64,000 nt of DNA from DLKC01 sp002478885 (GTDB lineage: Bacteria; Bacteroidota; Bacteroidia; Chitinophagales; Chitinophagaceae), in the NCBI GenBank assembly GCA_046329585.1, contig JAXLUI010000001.1, positions 434,001-498,000 of the forward strand, in the 5' to 3' direction. The position numbers were made by a program, and so were the translations under genes. Positions 36,456 to 45,839 of this stretch are shown in pieces. Position 1 is the stretch's first letter, and each line of letters begins with the position of its first letter. The notes below the pieces were generated by a model. That model did no database searches. It saw only the letters and a list, made by a program, of their open reading frames with translations, and was not told where the DNA came from.

Positions 36456-38634
36456 ATGAGAAAAAGTCTATTCTGCTTATTTGTCTGCTTAAACATTTGC
36501 ATTTTTATCAAAGCGCAAGAAATCGTTGTATTGGATACCTCAATGTTTGAAAAAAACTTTTTCAAACTATATGGTTAGCCCGTTTAAACGGATGGATTTT
36601 TCATGATGGAAATGATTTAAAATGGATTGCAAATAATGTAGATACTACAGGCTGGAAAAGACTTTCGCCAACTGCCATATCTATGAAGGATGCCGGACAA
36701 AAACGGGCGGGGCAGAGGGATGGTATCGGTTACAATTTAAATTGGATAGCAGTTTTTCAAATGTGCCTCTTACACTTCACCTTGAGAGATGGCTGGCAAT
36801 GGATATTTACATTGATGGCAGGCACATAGCATCTTTAGGTAATACCGGTAGTAATGGCAGACCCTATGAGGAAAGCAGCACATACTATTCACATTCCCCG
36901 ATTCTCCCTTTATCATTCAAACCGGGAGAAGTTCATGTAATGGCAGTACATTTTGTTGATTACGTTTCGCCTCTCAATCCCTGGAAATTAAAATCTGAAG
37001 TTGATAACCCATTCAGCATTTCTTTAGCAGGCCCCGAGTCGCAAAAAAATGAATGACAATTTGCAGAATGTGTCTATGTTTTTTACCCTATTCACTTCGG
37101 TCTGCGCAGTATTGTGTTTATTGTTCTGGTTTCTATATTTCCAAAATCCAGCTGAAAAGGTGCTGCTATTTATCTCCTAGATGACATTTTTTCTCTGCAA
37201 AATTGTTGCACATGCATATATTCCTTGGGAAAAGTGTCATTCGTAACAATGAATTTGGCATTGTATCTCAGCCCTTTTTTTGCCGGATTGGCTTTATATT
37301 TTTACTACAAGAATTCTTGCCACAATATTTAAGACAAGAATCAAAGCAATATTTTCCCGTTTATTTTATTGGTATCAGTTTTACCGTCTGCCGGTAATTA
37401 TATATCCTCCATTGCTGTATATACCGGCCCGCTATATTTATTGATCCCGGTGTTTTATGGATACCTGGTAATTTCCTCCTGGAAAAATTGAAGGGCGCAC
37501 AATGGTCCGTCGTGGCAGGTCTCATAGCTTTTACTTTTGGAGGGTTGTTTACTTACCAGTTTTCGAAGGCTCAGTATACATGGCCGTTTCCTTATTGTTA
37601 TGTATTGGCAGGAGCCAGCGCTCTTTCACTTCCACTTTCCCTAATGGTTTATGTTGCCATTCGCTTTAAAGAAATACTAACAGATGTGCAAACCAATGCA
37701 AAGCAGGTCTTACAACTCTCAGAAGAGAAAAAAGAACAGGCCCTCAGGCAACAAAAAATACTGGAAGAAGAGGTGGCAAGGCAAACAATCGAACTCAGGA
37801 CATCTTTTGAAAATTTAAAATTTCCAACACAAGCCCGAAAGCTCAATCCAGTCCGAAAAAATGGCTTCACTAGGTGAACTTACTGCAGGCATTGCACATG
37901 AGATACAGTGAACCCTTTGAACTTCGTCAATAATTTTTCTGACGTAAACAAAGAGTTGCTGGAAGAACTGCAAGAAGAGGCAGCAAAAGGAAACATTGAT
38001 GAAGTAAAAACGATTGCAACAGATGTTATTGCGAACGAAGAAAAAATCAATCATCACGGGAAAAGGGCAGATGCCATCGTAAAAAGGCATGCTGCAGCAT
38101 TCAAGATTAAGTACGGGTGAAAAAGAAGCGACAGATATCAATAAACTGGCGGATGAATATTTACGCCTCGCCTACCAGGGGATGCGGGCCAAAGACAATG
38201 CATTCAATACGGAGATAAAAACGGAGTTTGATGAATCCATCGGCAACATCAATATCGTGCCACAGGATATTGGCCGGATGTTGCTGAATCTGTACAACAA
38301 TGCGTTTTACGCAGTCAATGAAAAGGCAAAGCTGCAAGCCGCCGGATACAAGCCGGAGGTATGTGTTACAACGAAAAAAATGAATGGCAAGATTGAGATA
38401 AGTGTGCGTGATAATGGCAATGGTATCCCGCAAAAAATCGTTGACAAAATCTTCCAGCCATTTTTCACCACCAAACCAACCGGTTCAGGCACAGGGCTGG
38501 GTTTGAGTTTGAGTTATGATATCGTGAAAGCACATGGTGGGGAAATAAAAGTAATTAGTAAAGTTGACGAAGGAAATCCCGGGCAATCCGGGAAAAGGGA
38601 AGGAACTGAATTTATTATTGCGTTACCGGATTAA
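36456..38634 (+). pseudogene. 7TM-type sensor histidine kinase, frameshifted in its first three quarters
   Basis: Signal peptide (LFCLFVCLNICIFIKAQ), a jelly-roll-like sensor (LTLHLERWLAMDIYIDGRHIASLG) and several membrane segments can be pieced together, resembling the kinase at 29855. Frames break near 36565, 36700, 37050, 37180, 37390, 37485, 37850, 37905 and 38085. From 38089 to the stop at 38634 the frame is clean: QHSR, LADEYLRLAYQGMRAKDN, QDIGRMLLNLYNNAFYAV and GTGLGLSLSYDIVKAHGG. The clean part starts inside the conserved core, marking the right edge of the indel-dense stretch. Confidence 0.75.
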
Positions 38635-38647
38635 GAATAAGTATGGA

Positions 38648-38740
38648 GTTTTGGTTGCATCGCAGGCTTCAACGTTTTGCTCAATATTGAACTAGACGTA
38701 CCAGTGAGTGACTCCCGAATAGTCGGGATAAGACAACAGG
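38648..38740 (+). repeat. Palindromic element with a nested stem-loop in the right arm
   Basis: Left arm GTTGCATCGCAGGCTTCAACG (38654-38674; the last bases vary between copies). The right arm CCAGTGAGTGAC (38701-38712) is interrupted by the hairpin TCCCGA-ATAG-TCGGGA (38713-38728), then TAAGACAAC. It starts 14 bases after the kinase stop. Confidence 0.75.
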
Positions 38741-38814
38741 CGATGATACAACACCCGAGGCCGATGACATAAGAGACTATTATTATTTTGAATTCTAATT
38801 ATACAACAATTGCA

Positions 38815-40902
38815 ATGAAGTTAGTTTTTGGTATTTGCCTTATGGTATTATTGCCGGCATTGGCTGTAGCACAACAAAATATTCCGGATAGTCTGCGAAG
38901 ACTTTTGCTAACTGCGCCAAACGACTCGGTAACATTCGAGGTTGAACGTAAAATCTATACCTATTTTGAAGAGATAAACAGGGACTCAGCGCTGCGCTAC
39001 GCACAAATGCGTCATGATATTGCAACTAAAAACAGGCGTAAAATTGAAGAGGCATATACACTTGGGCAAATAGCTTACCAGGAAATTTATCTTGGCCGCT
39101 ACAGCGATGCACTCAACAATATTACACAGGCAATGAAAATTGCCGGGGATAAGCACAATGACCAGGAAAACACCTGGGATCTTACTGTTTATGCAACAGC
39201 AGGGAAAAGCAGGCTGCTCACTTTGGGGATGCTCAATCACATGATGGGGCACCTGATGCTTCAAACAAGTAATCCTGCAAGTGTAAAATATTTCCTGGAA
39301 GGACGAAGAATAGGTTTTGACATTGGCAATGATTTTCGGGTTACCGTAGCCGATATGGTCCTGGCAAGTACCTATCTTTCATTCAATAAACCAGATTCTG
39401 CACTGTTTTTCGCCAAAGAGGGTGAGGTATATGGTACAAAAGGTGGCATTCCCAAATACCTTGTTTATATATGGCTGTGCATGGGAAATATCTATTTCGA
39501 AAAGGGAGATACCGCGTTGGCACTCTCTTACTATCACAAAAGCCTGCATGATGGAATATCGCAGGATAATTTTACTGTTGCCGAAGCAGCTTATGACCGG
39601 CTTATCAATTATTACAGGTTTAAAAATAATGCCGATTCTGTTTTGTATTATGCGAAAGAAAATCTCGCTTTAACTATAACACTGGGTGCTGTTACTTCTT
39701 TTGCAGCTGGTGAGGTAAATATAGGCACAGCATATCAAAACCTGGCAGATGGTTATAACAGGCAGGCAAATGTTGATAGTGCCAATAAGTATATGCAACT
39801 GGCTTTAATTGCCAGCGACAGCCTTGCGGATATTAAATTTAAAAATCTTGCTGCATTTCAACAGTTAACGTTGAATGAACAAATCCGGTTACAGGATGAA
39901 GAGCAGGATCGGATTGCGTTAGAAAATTCCAGACGTGTATATGCACTGCTTTCGGTGATTTTGGTTGCAATAATTATCATGCTTTTGATTTACAGAAATA
40001 ACCGTCAAAAACAAAAGGCCAATCAATTATTGCAAAGTCAGAAAGAAGAAATCAACCTGCAAAAACACAAAGTAGAAGCCGCACTTTTCGACCTCAAATC
40101 GGCACAGGCCCAACTCATCCAATCAGAGAAAATGGCAAGCCTTGGAGAACTTACTGCAGGCATTGCACATGAAATACAAAACCCCTTGAACTTCGTGAAT
40201 AATTTTTCAGAAGTAAGCAATGAGTTGATCGATGAAATGAAAGATGAATTAAATAAGGGTGATGTAGCTGAAGCAAAATTTATTGCCGACGACATAAAAC
40301 AAAATCTTGAAAAAATTAATCACCACGGCAAACGTGCAGATGCCATTGTAAAAGGCATGCTGCAACATTCAAGAACAAGCACGGGTGAAAAAGAAGCGAC
40401 GAATATCAATAAGCTCGCAGATGAATATTTACGCCTCTCTTACCAGGGCATGCGGGCCAAAGACAATACTTTCTATACAGAAATAGTTACATCATTTGAT
40501 GAAACCATCGGTAATATCAATTTAGTGTCACAGGATATCGGCAGGGTGTTGCTGAATTTATACAACAACGCGTTTTATGCAGTGAATGAACGGCAAAAGA
40601 GTCCTCATCCGCTAAAGAATGCCGAAGAATACAAACCAACTGTTTCAGTTACTACAAAAAAAATGGAGGGTAAGATAGAAATTAGTGTCAGGGATAACGG
40701 CAGTGGCATTCCGGAAAAAATAAAAGAGAAAATATTTCAGCCATTTTTTACAACAAAACCTACAGGCTCAGGAACCGGGCTGGGTTTGAGTTTGAGCTAC
40801 GATATTGTAAAAGCCCATGGTGGTGAAATAAAAGTGGAAAGCGTGGAAGGTGAAGGAAGTGATTTTCTGGTTACAGTTCCAATATTAAGTGAAGCAAATT
40901 AA
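38815..40902 (+). CDS. Sensor histidine kinase, TPR-type periplasmic sensor
   Basis: A protein of 695 residues from the ATG at 38815; a TTG nine codons upstream is less likely. Signal peptide (MKLVFGICLMVLLPALAVAQ), TPR-type helical repeats (DSALRYAQMRHD, PDSALFFAKEGE, GDTALALSYYHKSL) to about residue 370, one membrane helix (about 382-402), then the YRNNRQKQKANQLL coiled coil. The transmitter has His452 in GIAHEIQNPLNFVNNFSEVSNEL. The linker between the two dimerisation helices is of the KDELNKGDVAEAKFIADDI subtype. It is the first of three kinase genes separated by only 20 and 8 bases, which are surely one operon. Confidence 0.93.
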   Translation: MKLVFGICLMVLLPALAVAQQNIPDSLRRLLLTAPNDSVTFEVERKIYTYFEEINRDSALRYAQMRHDIATKNRRKIEEAYTLGQIAYQEIYLGRYSDALNNITQAMKIAGDKHNDQENTWDLTVYATAGKSRLLTLGMLNHMMGHLMLQTSNPASVKYFLEGRRIGFDIGNDFRVTVADMVLASTYLSFNKPDSALFFAKEGEVYGTKGGIPKYLVYIWLCMGNIYFEKGDTALALSYYHKSLHDGISQDNFTVAEAAYDRLINYYRFKNNADSVLYYAKENLALTITLGAVTSFAAGEVNIGTAYQNLADGYNRQANVDSANKYMQLALIASDSLADIKFKNLAAFQQLTLNEQIRLQDEEQDRIALENSRRVYALLSVILVAIIIMLLIYRNNRQKQKANQLLQSQKEEINLQKHKVEAALFDLKSAQAQLIQSEKMASLGELTAGIAHEIQNPLNFVNNFSEVSNELIDEMKDELNKGDVAEAKFIADDIKQNLEKINHHGKRADAIVKGMLQHSRTSTGEKEATNINKLADEYLRLSYQGMRAKDNTFYTEIVTSFDETIGNINLVSQDIGRVLLNLYNNAFYAVNERQKSPHPLKNAEEYKPTVSVTTKKMEGKIEISVRDNGSGIPEKIKEKIFQPFFTTKPTGSGTGLGLSLSYDIVKAHGGEIKVESVEGEGSDFLVTVPILSEAN

Positions 40903-40922
40903 AACAACGCATCATCAATAGC

Positions 40923-42911
40923 ATGTTTAAAAGAATATTTCTCATTAGCTTGTTTCCTATTGTACATTCAGCGAATACGCAGTCCCAAAGCATAAAAGAA
41001 CTCGACAAGGCACATTTCTCCCTATATGAAGCAAAATCGCCAAGGGATAGCATCATCGCTTATCAAAATATAGGAAATGTATTTATTTTGGGTGACCGGG
41101 ACAGCCTTCGATATTATTATAAACAGGCGGATGTATTAATCGGTAAATATGGGTTAGAGCAGGATCAGGACATTAAGCTGAGCTCGTTGCTTACATCGGC
41201 CTGGCAATACGCGTCGGAAAGACAGGATACGCTTGCCATAAGCGCTTTCCAGAGAGCAAAAAATATCATTTTGTATAATTTGGAATCAAAGCGCGACACT
41301 ATTTCCTACATTCTCGATATGGACGGGGAAATCGTTATTTACCGCCTGATAGATGATCCTCAGGCTATGTACAGGGCGTGTGTTGCTCAGCGTTCAATAA
41401 TGACTGGATATGGTAATAACCATAAAGACTGGAAAGATTATGCTAATTATCTTGCATGGAACTATTTTCGCTCGGCAGACGCTTTGTATGGATTGGGTAA
41501 GCCAGATTCTGCGTTTTTGCTTGTGCAAAAGGCATTTTCAACCGACAGTTTCAGTCTTTCTCAATTTAGTTACACTTATGAATTACTCGGAAAAATAAGC
41601 CTGACAAAAAATGATTCACTCAACGCGCTGGCACTGGCAAGGAAGGCAATGATATTGACAAGTAACAGACCCTTGGATTATTACCTGATAGCACGCGAAA
41701 ACCTTTTTCTCGCTGAATGCGAATACCGGCTTAAGCTTTATGATTCAGCTTTGCAACATGCATATCAAGCCAGAACTGTTGCAAGCAGATATCTTTATCC
41801 GGATCAACTGCTGGAATGTTACCGACTACTTGCCCAGCTATGCAAACAACAAAAGCTTCCTGACAATGCTTTTGACTGGCTCGAGAAATATATTAACTTA
41901 AGAGACAGCATCAACAAACAAAACAGCATACAGGCTATTCAACGAGTTGAATTTGAAAACCGCATTGCCGCTACGAACGCTGAAGCGGCGGCAGTAGCCC
42001 AAACGCATCGTTTGCAAATTACAGGGTTGGCTATATTTATTTTGTTTGTATTGTTGATAGCATACAACAGTATGCGTCATGCGAGGGTAAGATTAAAAGA
42101 CAAAGAGCAAATTGAATCTGCGTACAAGCTTTTGCAATCGTCCCAGGCACAACTCATACAACAAGAAAAAATGGCAAGCCTTGGAGAACTTACTGCAGGA
42201 ATTGCACATGAAATACAAAACCCGCTAAACTTCGTAAATAATTTTTCTGATGTTAATACCGAATTGATCGGAGAATTAAAAGAAGAACTCGCTGCCGGCA
42301 ACCTGCAAATGGCAACTGAAATAGCAGATGACATCCAACAGAATGAAGCCAAGATCAACCACCACGGCAAACGTGCAGACGGAATTGTAAAAGGCATGTT
42401 ACAACACTCCCGCTCCAACACGGGCGAAAAAGAAGCGACGAATATCAATAAGCTCGCAGATGAATATTTACGCCTCTCTTACCAGGGCATGCGGGCCAAA
42501 GACAATACTTTCAATACAGAAATAGCTACATCATTTGATGAGACCATCGGTAATATCAATGTAGTGTCACAGGATATCGGCAGGGTGTTGCTTAATTTGT
42601 ATAACAATGCTTTTTATGCTGTTAATGAAAGGCAAAAGGCTGAAGGTGTAGGGTTTAAGGCAGCGGTTTCTGTTACAACGAAAAAAAACAACAACAAAAT
42701 TGAAATAAGTGTTGCAGATAATGGCAGCGGTATTCCCGAAAAAATAAAAGAGAAAATCTTTCAGCCATTCTTTACAACAAAACCTACAGGCTCTGGAACC
42801 GGGCTGGGATTGAGCTTGAGTTATGACATTGTGAAGGCGCATGGTGGGGAGATTAAATTAATAAGTACGGAAGGGAATGAAACAACATTTTTAATTCAAC
42901 TACCAATTTAA
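40923..42911 (+). CDS. Sensor histidine kinase, TPR-type periplasmic sensor
   Basis: A protein of 662 residues. Signal peptide (KRIFLISLFPIVHSANTQ), a helical sensor with TPR-like turns (DSAFLLVQKAFS, YDSALQHAYQARTVA, PDNAFDWLEKYINLRD) to about residue 345, a membrane helix (about 362-378, LQITGLAIFILFVLLIAY), a coiled coil, and His429 in GIAHEIQNPLNFVNNFSDVNTEL. Unlike its neighbours the membrane exit reads NSMRHARVRLKDKEQ rather than YRNNRQKQK. The core carries the KEELAAGNLQMATEIADDIQQ linker shared with the kinases at 45840 and 51941. It starts 20 bases after the preceding kinase. Confidence 0.93.
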   Translation: MFKRIFLISLFPIVHSANTQSQSIKELDKAHFSLYEAKSPRDSIIAYQNIGNVFILGDRDSLRYYYKQADVLIGKYGLEQDQDIKLSSLLTSAWQYASERQDTLAISAFQRAKNIILYNLESKRDTISYILDMDGEIVIYRLIDDPQAMYRACVAQRSIMTGYGNNHKDWKDYANYLAWNYFRSADALYGLGKPDSAFLLVQKAFSTDSFSLSQFSYTYELLGKISLTKNDSLNALALARKAMILTSNRPLDYYLIARENLFLAECEYRLKLYDSALQHAYQARTVASRYLYPDQLLECYRLLAQLCKQQKLPDNAFDWLEKYINLRDSINKQNSIQAIQRVEFENRIAATNAEAAAVAQTHRLQITGLAIFILFVLLIAYNSMRHARVRLKDKEQIESAYKLLQSSQAQLIQQEKMASLGELTAGIAHEIQNPLNFVNNFSDVNTELIGELKEELAAGNLQMATEIADDIQQNEAKINHHGKRADGIVKGMLQHSRSNTGEKEATNINKLADEYLRLSYQGMRAKDNTFNTEIATSFDETIGNINVVSQDIGRVLLNLYNNAFYAVNERQKAEGVGFKAAVSVTTKKNNNKIEISVADNGSGIPEKIKEKIFQPFFTTKPTGSGTGLGLSLSYDIVKAHGGEIKLISTEGNETTFLIQLPI

Positions 42912-42919
42912 ATCAGGTA

Positions 42920-44902
42920 ATGATAAAGAAATTCTTTTGTGTTTTTTTCATTATAACCGGTGTAACAGGGTTTGGCCAAAGTAAAGAAACATACGAAATA
43001 CGCCAACGCTTATCCTTAAATCCTGAAGAAGACACAAACCGGGTATTAATTATGGCTGAGCTTTCCTACGCCTATAGTTTTAAAAACTCTGATTCTGCTT
43101 TATTTTATGCTAACAATGCAATCGCTCTTGCACAAAAAATTCATTTTACAAGGGGGGCATTAAGAGCTATGTACAGCAAAGCTGCTGTTATAGAAACAAA
43201 CGGAGATATGCCCGAAGCTCTTAATATAGGATTTGCAGCGTTGGAGATAGCACAAAAGGCCAACCTGTTACTCGAAACCTCGATGAGTCTGACTTTAATA
43301 GCAAATGTATTTTATGACTTGAATGATTATCCAAGAGCTATAAGTTTTTATCAGCAGGCAGTTCCCATAAATCAGCTGATCAAAAATCAACCCCAAGCAG
43401 CATTCTGGAATTGGCAAACCGAGGTTAATCTTGGTACTGTGTTTATGCTAAACAATCAGTTTGACTCATCATTCAAACATTTGCAAAAAGCTTTTATTGA
43501 AACCGTGGATGATGATCTTTGGCACCCGGTTTTCCTCATGTTTTTCGGGCAGCTGCAATTCAAAATGGGAAAACAAGATACAGGCTTGAATTACCTTCAT
43601 GAAAGCATAAGCTTATTTAAAAAAAATAATGACATCTATTCTATAGCTGATGCATGCAGAATTATTGCCAGCTGCTTTAAACAAAAAAACGAAATTGATT
43701 CAACTATTTTTTATGCAAAGGAAGCGCTGGAAAAAGCCCAATCAATCAATTATAAAACGTCAATATTAGAGGCAAGCAAATTATTAGCAGAGGGGTATGA
43801 GTCTAAAGATATTAAGCAAGCGCTCTATTTCCATAAAGTCTTTGACACAACAAACGATATTTTATATGGCTCTAATAAAGTGAAAAGTTTACAAAAAACG
43901 CTGTCAGCAGAACAGGATCGCCAACGAAAAATTGAAGCAGAGAGGATCGAATACCAAAACCGCATCAAGCAATATGGGCTATTGGCAGGATTGCTGATAT
44001 TACTGTTAATAGGTTTTATTCTATACAGAAACAATCGTCAGCAAAAAAGAGCAAATAATTTATTGCAACAGCAAAAAGAAAAAATAGAAAGCACTTTGCA
44101 GGAACTAAAGTCCACACAAGCCCAACTCATCCAGTCAGAAAAAATGGCTTCTCTTGGGGAACTAACTGCCGGCATTGCACATGAAATTCAAAACCCGTTA
44201 AACTTTGTGAATAATTTTTCTGATGTAAACAAAGAGTTACTGGTAGAATTAAAGGATGAAGCTGAAAAAGGAAATTTTGAAGAAGTAAAAGCAATTGCAT
44301 CCGATGTTATATCAAACGAAGAAAAAATAAATCACCACGGCAAACGTGCAGACGCCATCGTAAAAGGAATGTTGCAGCATTCCCGCTCCAGCACCGGTGA
44401 AAAAGAAGCTTCGAATATCAATAAACTGGCGGATGAATATTTGCGCCTCTCCTACCAGGGCATGCGTGCAAAAGACAATGCTTTCAATACTGAAATAATT
44501 ACTTCATTTGATGAAACCATCGGTAATATCAATGTAGTGCCACAGGATATCGGCAGGGTGTTGCTGAATTTATACAACAACGCGTTTTATGCTGTCAATG
44601 AAAGGCAAAAGGTTGAGGGTGGAGTGTTTAAGGCAGCGGTTTCTGTTACAACGAAAAAAAATGCACCCCTTCCGGGTACAGGGGCTAAGATTGAAATTAG
44701 TGTAGCCGATAACGGCAATGGCATTCCTGAAAAAATAAAGGAGAAAATATTTCAGCCATTTTTCACCACCAAACCAACAGGCAGCGGAACCGGGCTGGGA
44801 TTGAGCTTGAGTTATGACATTGTGAAGGCGCATGGTGGGGAGATAAGGGTGGAAACGAAAAAAGGTGAAGGAACTGAGTTTATTGTTCAATTACCTATCT
44901 GA
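42920..44902 (+). CDS. Sensor histidine kinase, TPR-type periplasmic sensor
   Basis: A protein of 660 residues, starting 8 bases after the previous stop. Signal peptide (KKFFCVFFIITGVTGFGQ), TPR-type sensor (NSDSALFYANNAIALAQKI, LNDYPRAISFYQQAVPI, IDSTIFYAKEALEKAQ) to about residue 340, one membrane helix (about 352-370), FILYRNNRQQKRANNLL, and His421 in GIAHEIQNPLNFVNNFSDVNKEL. An insertion APLPGTG in the ATP-binding domain (about residue 582) is not seen in most paralogues. The gene ends in ATCTGA, where the GxxExxY cassette begins. Its sensor is the closest match to the broken kinase at 34400. Confidence 0.93.
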   Translation: MIKKFFCVFFIITGVTGFGQSKETYEIRQRLSLNPEEDTNRVLIMAELSYAYSFKNSDSALFYANNAIALAQKIHFTRGALRAMYSKAAVIETNGDMPEALNIGFAALEIAQKANLLLETSMSLTLIANVFYDLNDYPRAISFYQQAVPINQLIKNQPQAAFWNWQTEVNLGTVFMLNNQFDSSFKHLQKAFIETVDDDLWHPVFLMFFGQLQFKMGKQDTGLNYLHESISLFKKNNDIYSIADACRIIASCFKQKNEIDSTIFYAKEALEKAQSINYKTSILEASKLLAEGYESKDIKQALYFHKVFDTTNDILYGSNKVKSLQKTLSAEQDRQRKIEAERIEYQNRIKQYGLLAGLLILLLIGFILYRNNRQQKRANNLLQQQKEKIESTLQELKSTQAQLIQSEKMASLGELTAGIAHEIQNPLNFVNNFSDVNKELLVELKDEAEKGNFEEVKAIASDVISNEEKINHHGKRADAIVKGMLQHSRSSTGEKEASNINKLADEYLRLSYQGMRAKDNAFNTEIITSFDETIGNINVVPQDIGRVLLNLYNNAFYAVNERQKVEGGVFKAAVSVTTKKNAPLPGTGAKIEISVADNGNGIPEKIKEKIFQPFFTTKPTGSGTGLGLSLSYDIVKAHGGEIRVETKKGEGTEFIVQLPI

Positions 44903-45356
44903 ATCACGGATTAAGAAGATTACACGGATTTTCAATGACTGAATTAAAATATAAAGACATAACGGAAAAAATTATCGGAGCTTCTTTTGAAGTCCATAAA
45001 TTCCTGGGAAATGGATTCCAGGAAGTAATTTATCAGCGAGCACTTGCATATGAGTTTACGCAAGGGGGATTATCTTTTTACAGAGAAATAGAACAAGAAA
45101 TATTTTATAAAGATATGGCAGAACCGATTGGAACAAGAAGAGCAGATTTTGTGGTAGAAAGAAAAATTCTAGTTGAACTTAAAGCAATTGTCAAATTGGA
45201 AGATGTGCATCTGGCCCAAATTCTAAATTACCTTAAAGCATATAGACTGGAAGTTGGCTTGTTGATCAATTTTGGAAGCAAAAGTTTAACCTTCAAAAGA
45301 CTTGTTCTCTAAGATCAGTGAAATCCATACATCCGTGTAAATCTGTGATTCAGACA
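44898..45356 (+). mobile_element. Complete GxxExxY cassette with inverted-repeat ends
   Basis: Left end TCTGAATCACGGATT then TTACACGGATTTTC (44898-44933). The right end is its imperfect reverse complement, ATCCGTGTAAATCTGTGATTCAGACA (45331-45356). Between them lies one gene, 44935-45312. The left end overlaps the stop codon of the preceding kinase. The right end is followed at once by a duplicated piece of kinase 3' end. Confidence 0.7.
44935..45312 (+). CDS. GxxExxY-family protein (PDDEXK-like)
   Basis: A protein of 125 residues. The family motif G-x-x-E-x-x-Y is present in LGNGFQEVIYQRAL near residue 30. The restriction-endonuclease-like core follows as RADFVVERKILVELKAI, with the D...ExK spacing of PDDEXK nucleases. 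The C-terminus LINFGSKSLTFKRLVL is typical of the family. Family function is not established; a nucleic-acid role is suggested by the fold. It is the only gene of an inverted-repeat cassette whose shorter relatives lie at 29642, 36379 and 45440, so it may be linked to movement or maintenance of that cassette (inference). Confidence 0.9.
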   Translation: MTELKYKDITEKIIGASFEVHKFLGNGFQEVIYQRALAYEFTQGGLSFYREIEQEIFYKDMAEPIGTRRADFVVERKILVELKAIVKLEDVHLAQILNYLKAYRLEVGLLINFGSKSLTFKRLVL

Positions 45357-45446
45357 AAGTATGATATTGTAAAAGCGCATGGTGGAATAAAATTAACAAG
45401 CATCGAAAGTGATGGAACGGCATTTATTGTTCAATTACCTGTCTGA
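45357..45446 (+). pseudogene. Orphan kinase 3' end (29 codons)
   Basis: Starts KYDIVKAHGGIKL and ends FIVQLPV with the stop at 45444-45446. It is directly after the right end of the GxxExxY cassette and directly before the left end of the next cassette. It lacks the Glu codon after HGG found in intact kinases, a deletion shared with the next tail at 45575. Confidence 0.82.
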
Positions 45447-45574
45447 ATCACGGATTAAGAAGATTAAAAGATTACACGGATTTTCAAATGACTGAATCAA
45501 AATATAATAGCGTACCCGTTCATTAAATGAAATCAGTGAAATCCATACATGCGTGTAATTCTGTGATTCAGACA
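45440..45574 (+). mobile_element. Gene-less miniature copy of the GxxExxY cassette (135 bases)
   Basis: Ends TGTCTGAATCACGGATT (from 45440) and ATTCTGTGATTCAGACA (to 45574) are inverted repeats. The interior keeps ATGACTGAATCAAAATATAA from the gene start, then jumps to GAAATCAGTGAAATCCATACAT near the right end. This looks like an internal deletion of the full cassette, like a miniature inverted-repeat element. Confidence 0.75.
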
Positions 45575-45664
45575 AAGTATGATATTGTAAAAGCGCATGG
45601 TGGAATAAAATTAACAAGCATCGAAAGTGATGGAAGCGATTTCATTATTGTGTTACCAGCCTAA
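45575..45664 (+). pseudogene. Orphan kinase 3' end (29 codons)
   Basis: KYDIVKAHGGIKLTSIESDGSDF...VLPA followed by TAA. The first 60 or so bases match the orphan tail at 45357 almost exactly, so tail plus cassette was probably duplicated as a unit. Its last codons (LPA) resemble the ends of kinases that have no cassette. Confidence 0.82.
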
Positions 45665-45675
45665 GGATATGTATT

Positions 45676-45725
45676 TAGCTTCTGTTTCGCGACAGTGTAC
45701 CCGGCATCGCAGGCTTATTGGCTAC
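45676..45725 (+). repeat. Palindromic element, left arm with nested insertion
   Basis: GTTTCGCGACAGTGTACCC-GGCATCGCAGGC resembles the left arm plus inserted hairpin of the copy at 32045, but the hairpin is partly lost. No right arm was found before the kinase at 45840, though CAAGTGAC at 45825-45832 may be a trace. Confidence 0.55.
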
Positions 45726-45839
45726 AAAGGAATAATTGCCGCCGGATGGTGAGAGGCCGTAGCGGAGACAATCAGTTAACCAACAGAAATAATTATATTC
45801 AAATACTGGTTTAAACCATTCAATCAAGTGACCCCTAAT

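Noticed and set aside
38815..44902. Three tandem kinases as a single multi-kinase phosphorelay
   Set aside because: None has a receiver or Hpt domain, so no relay can be formed among them from the visible parts.
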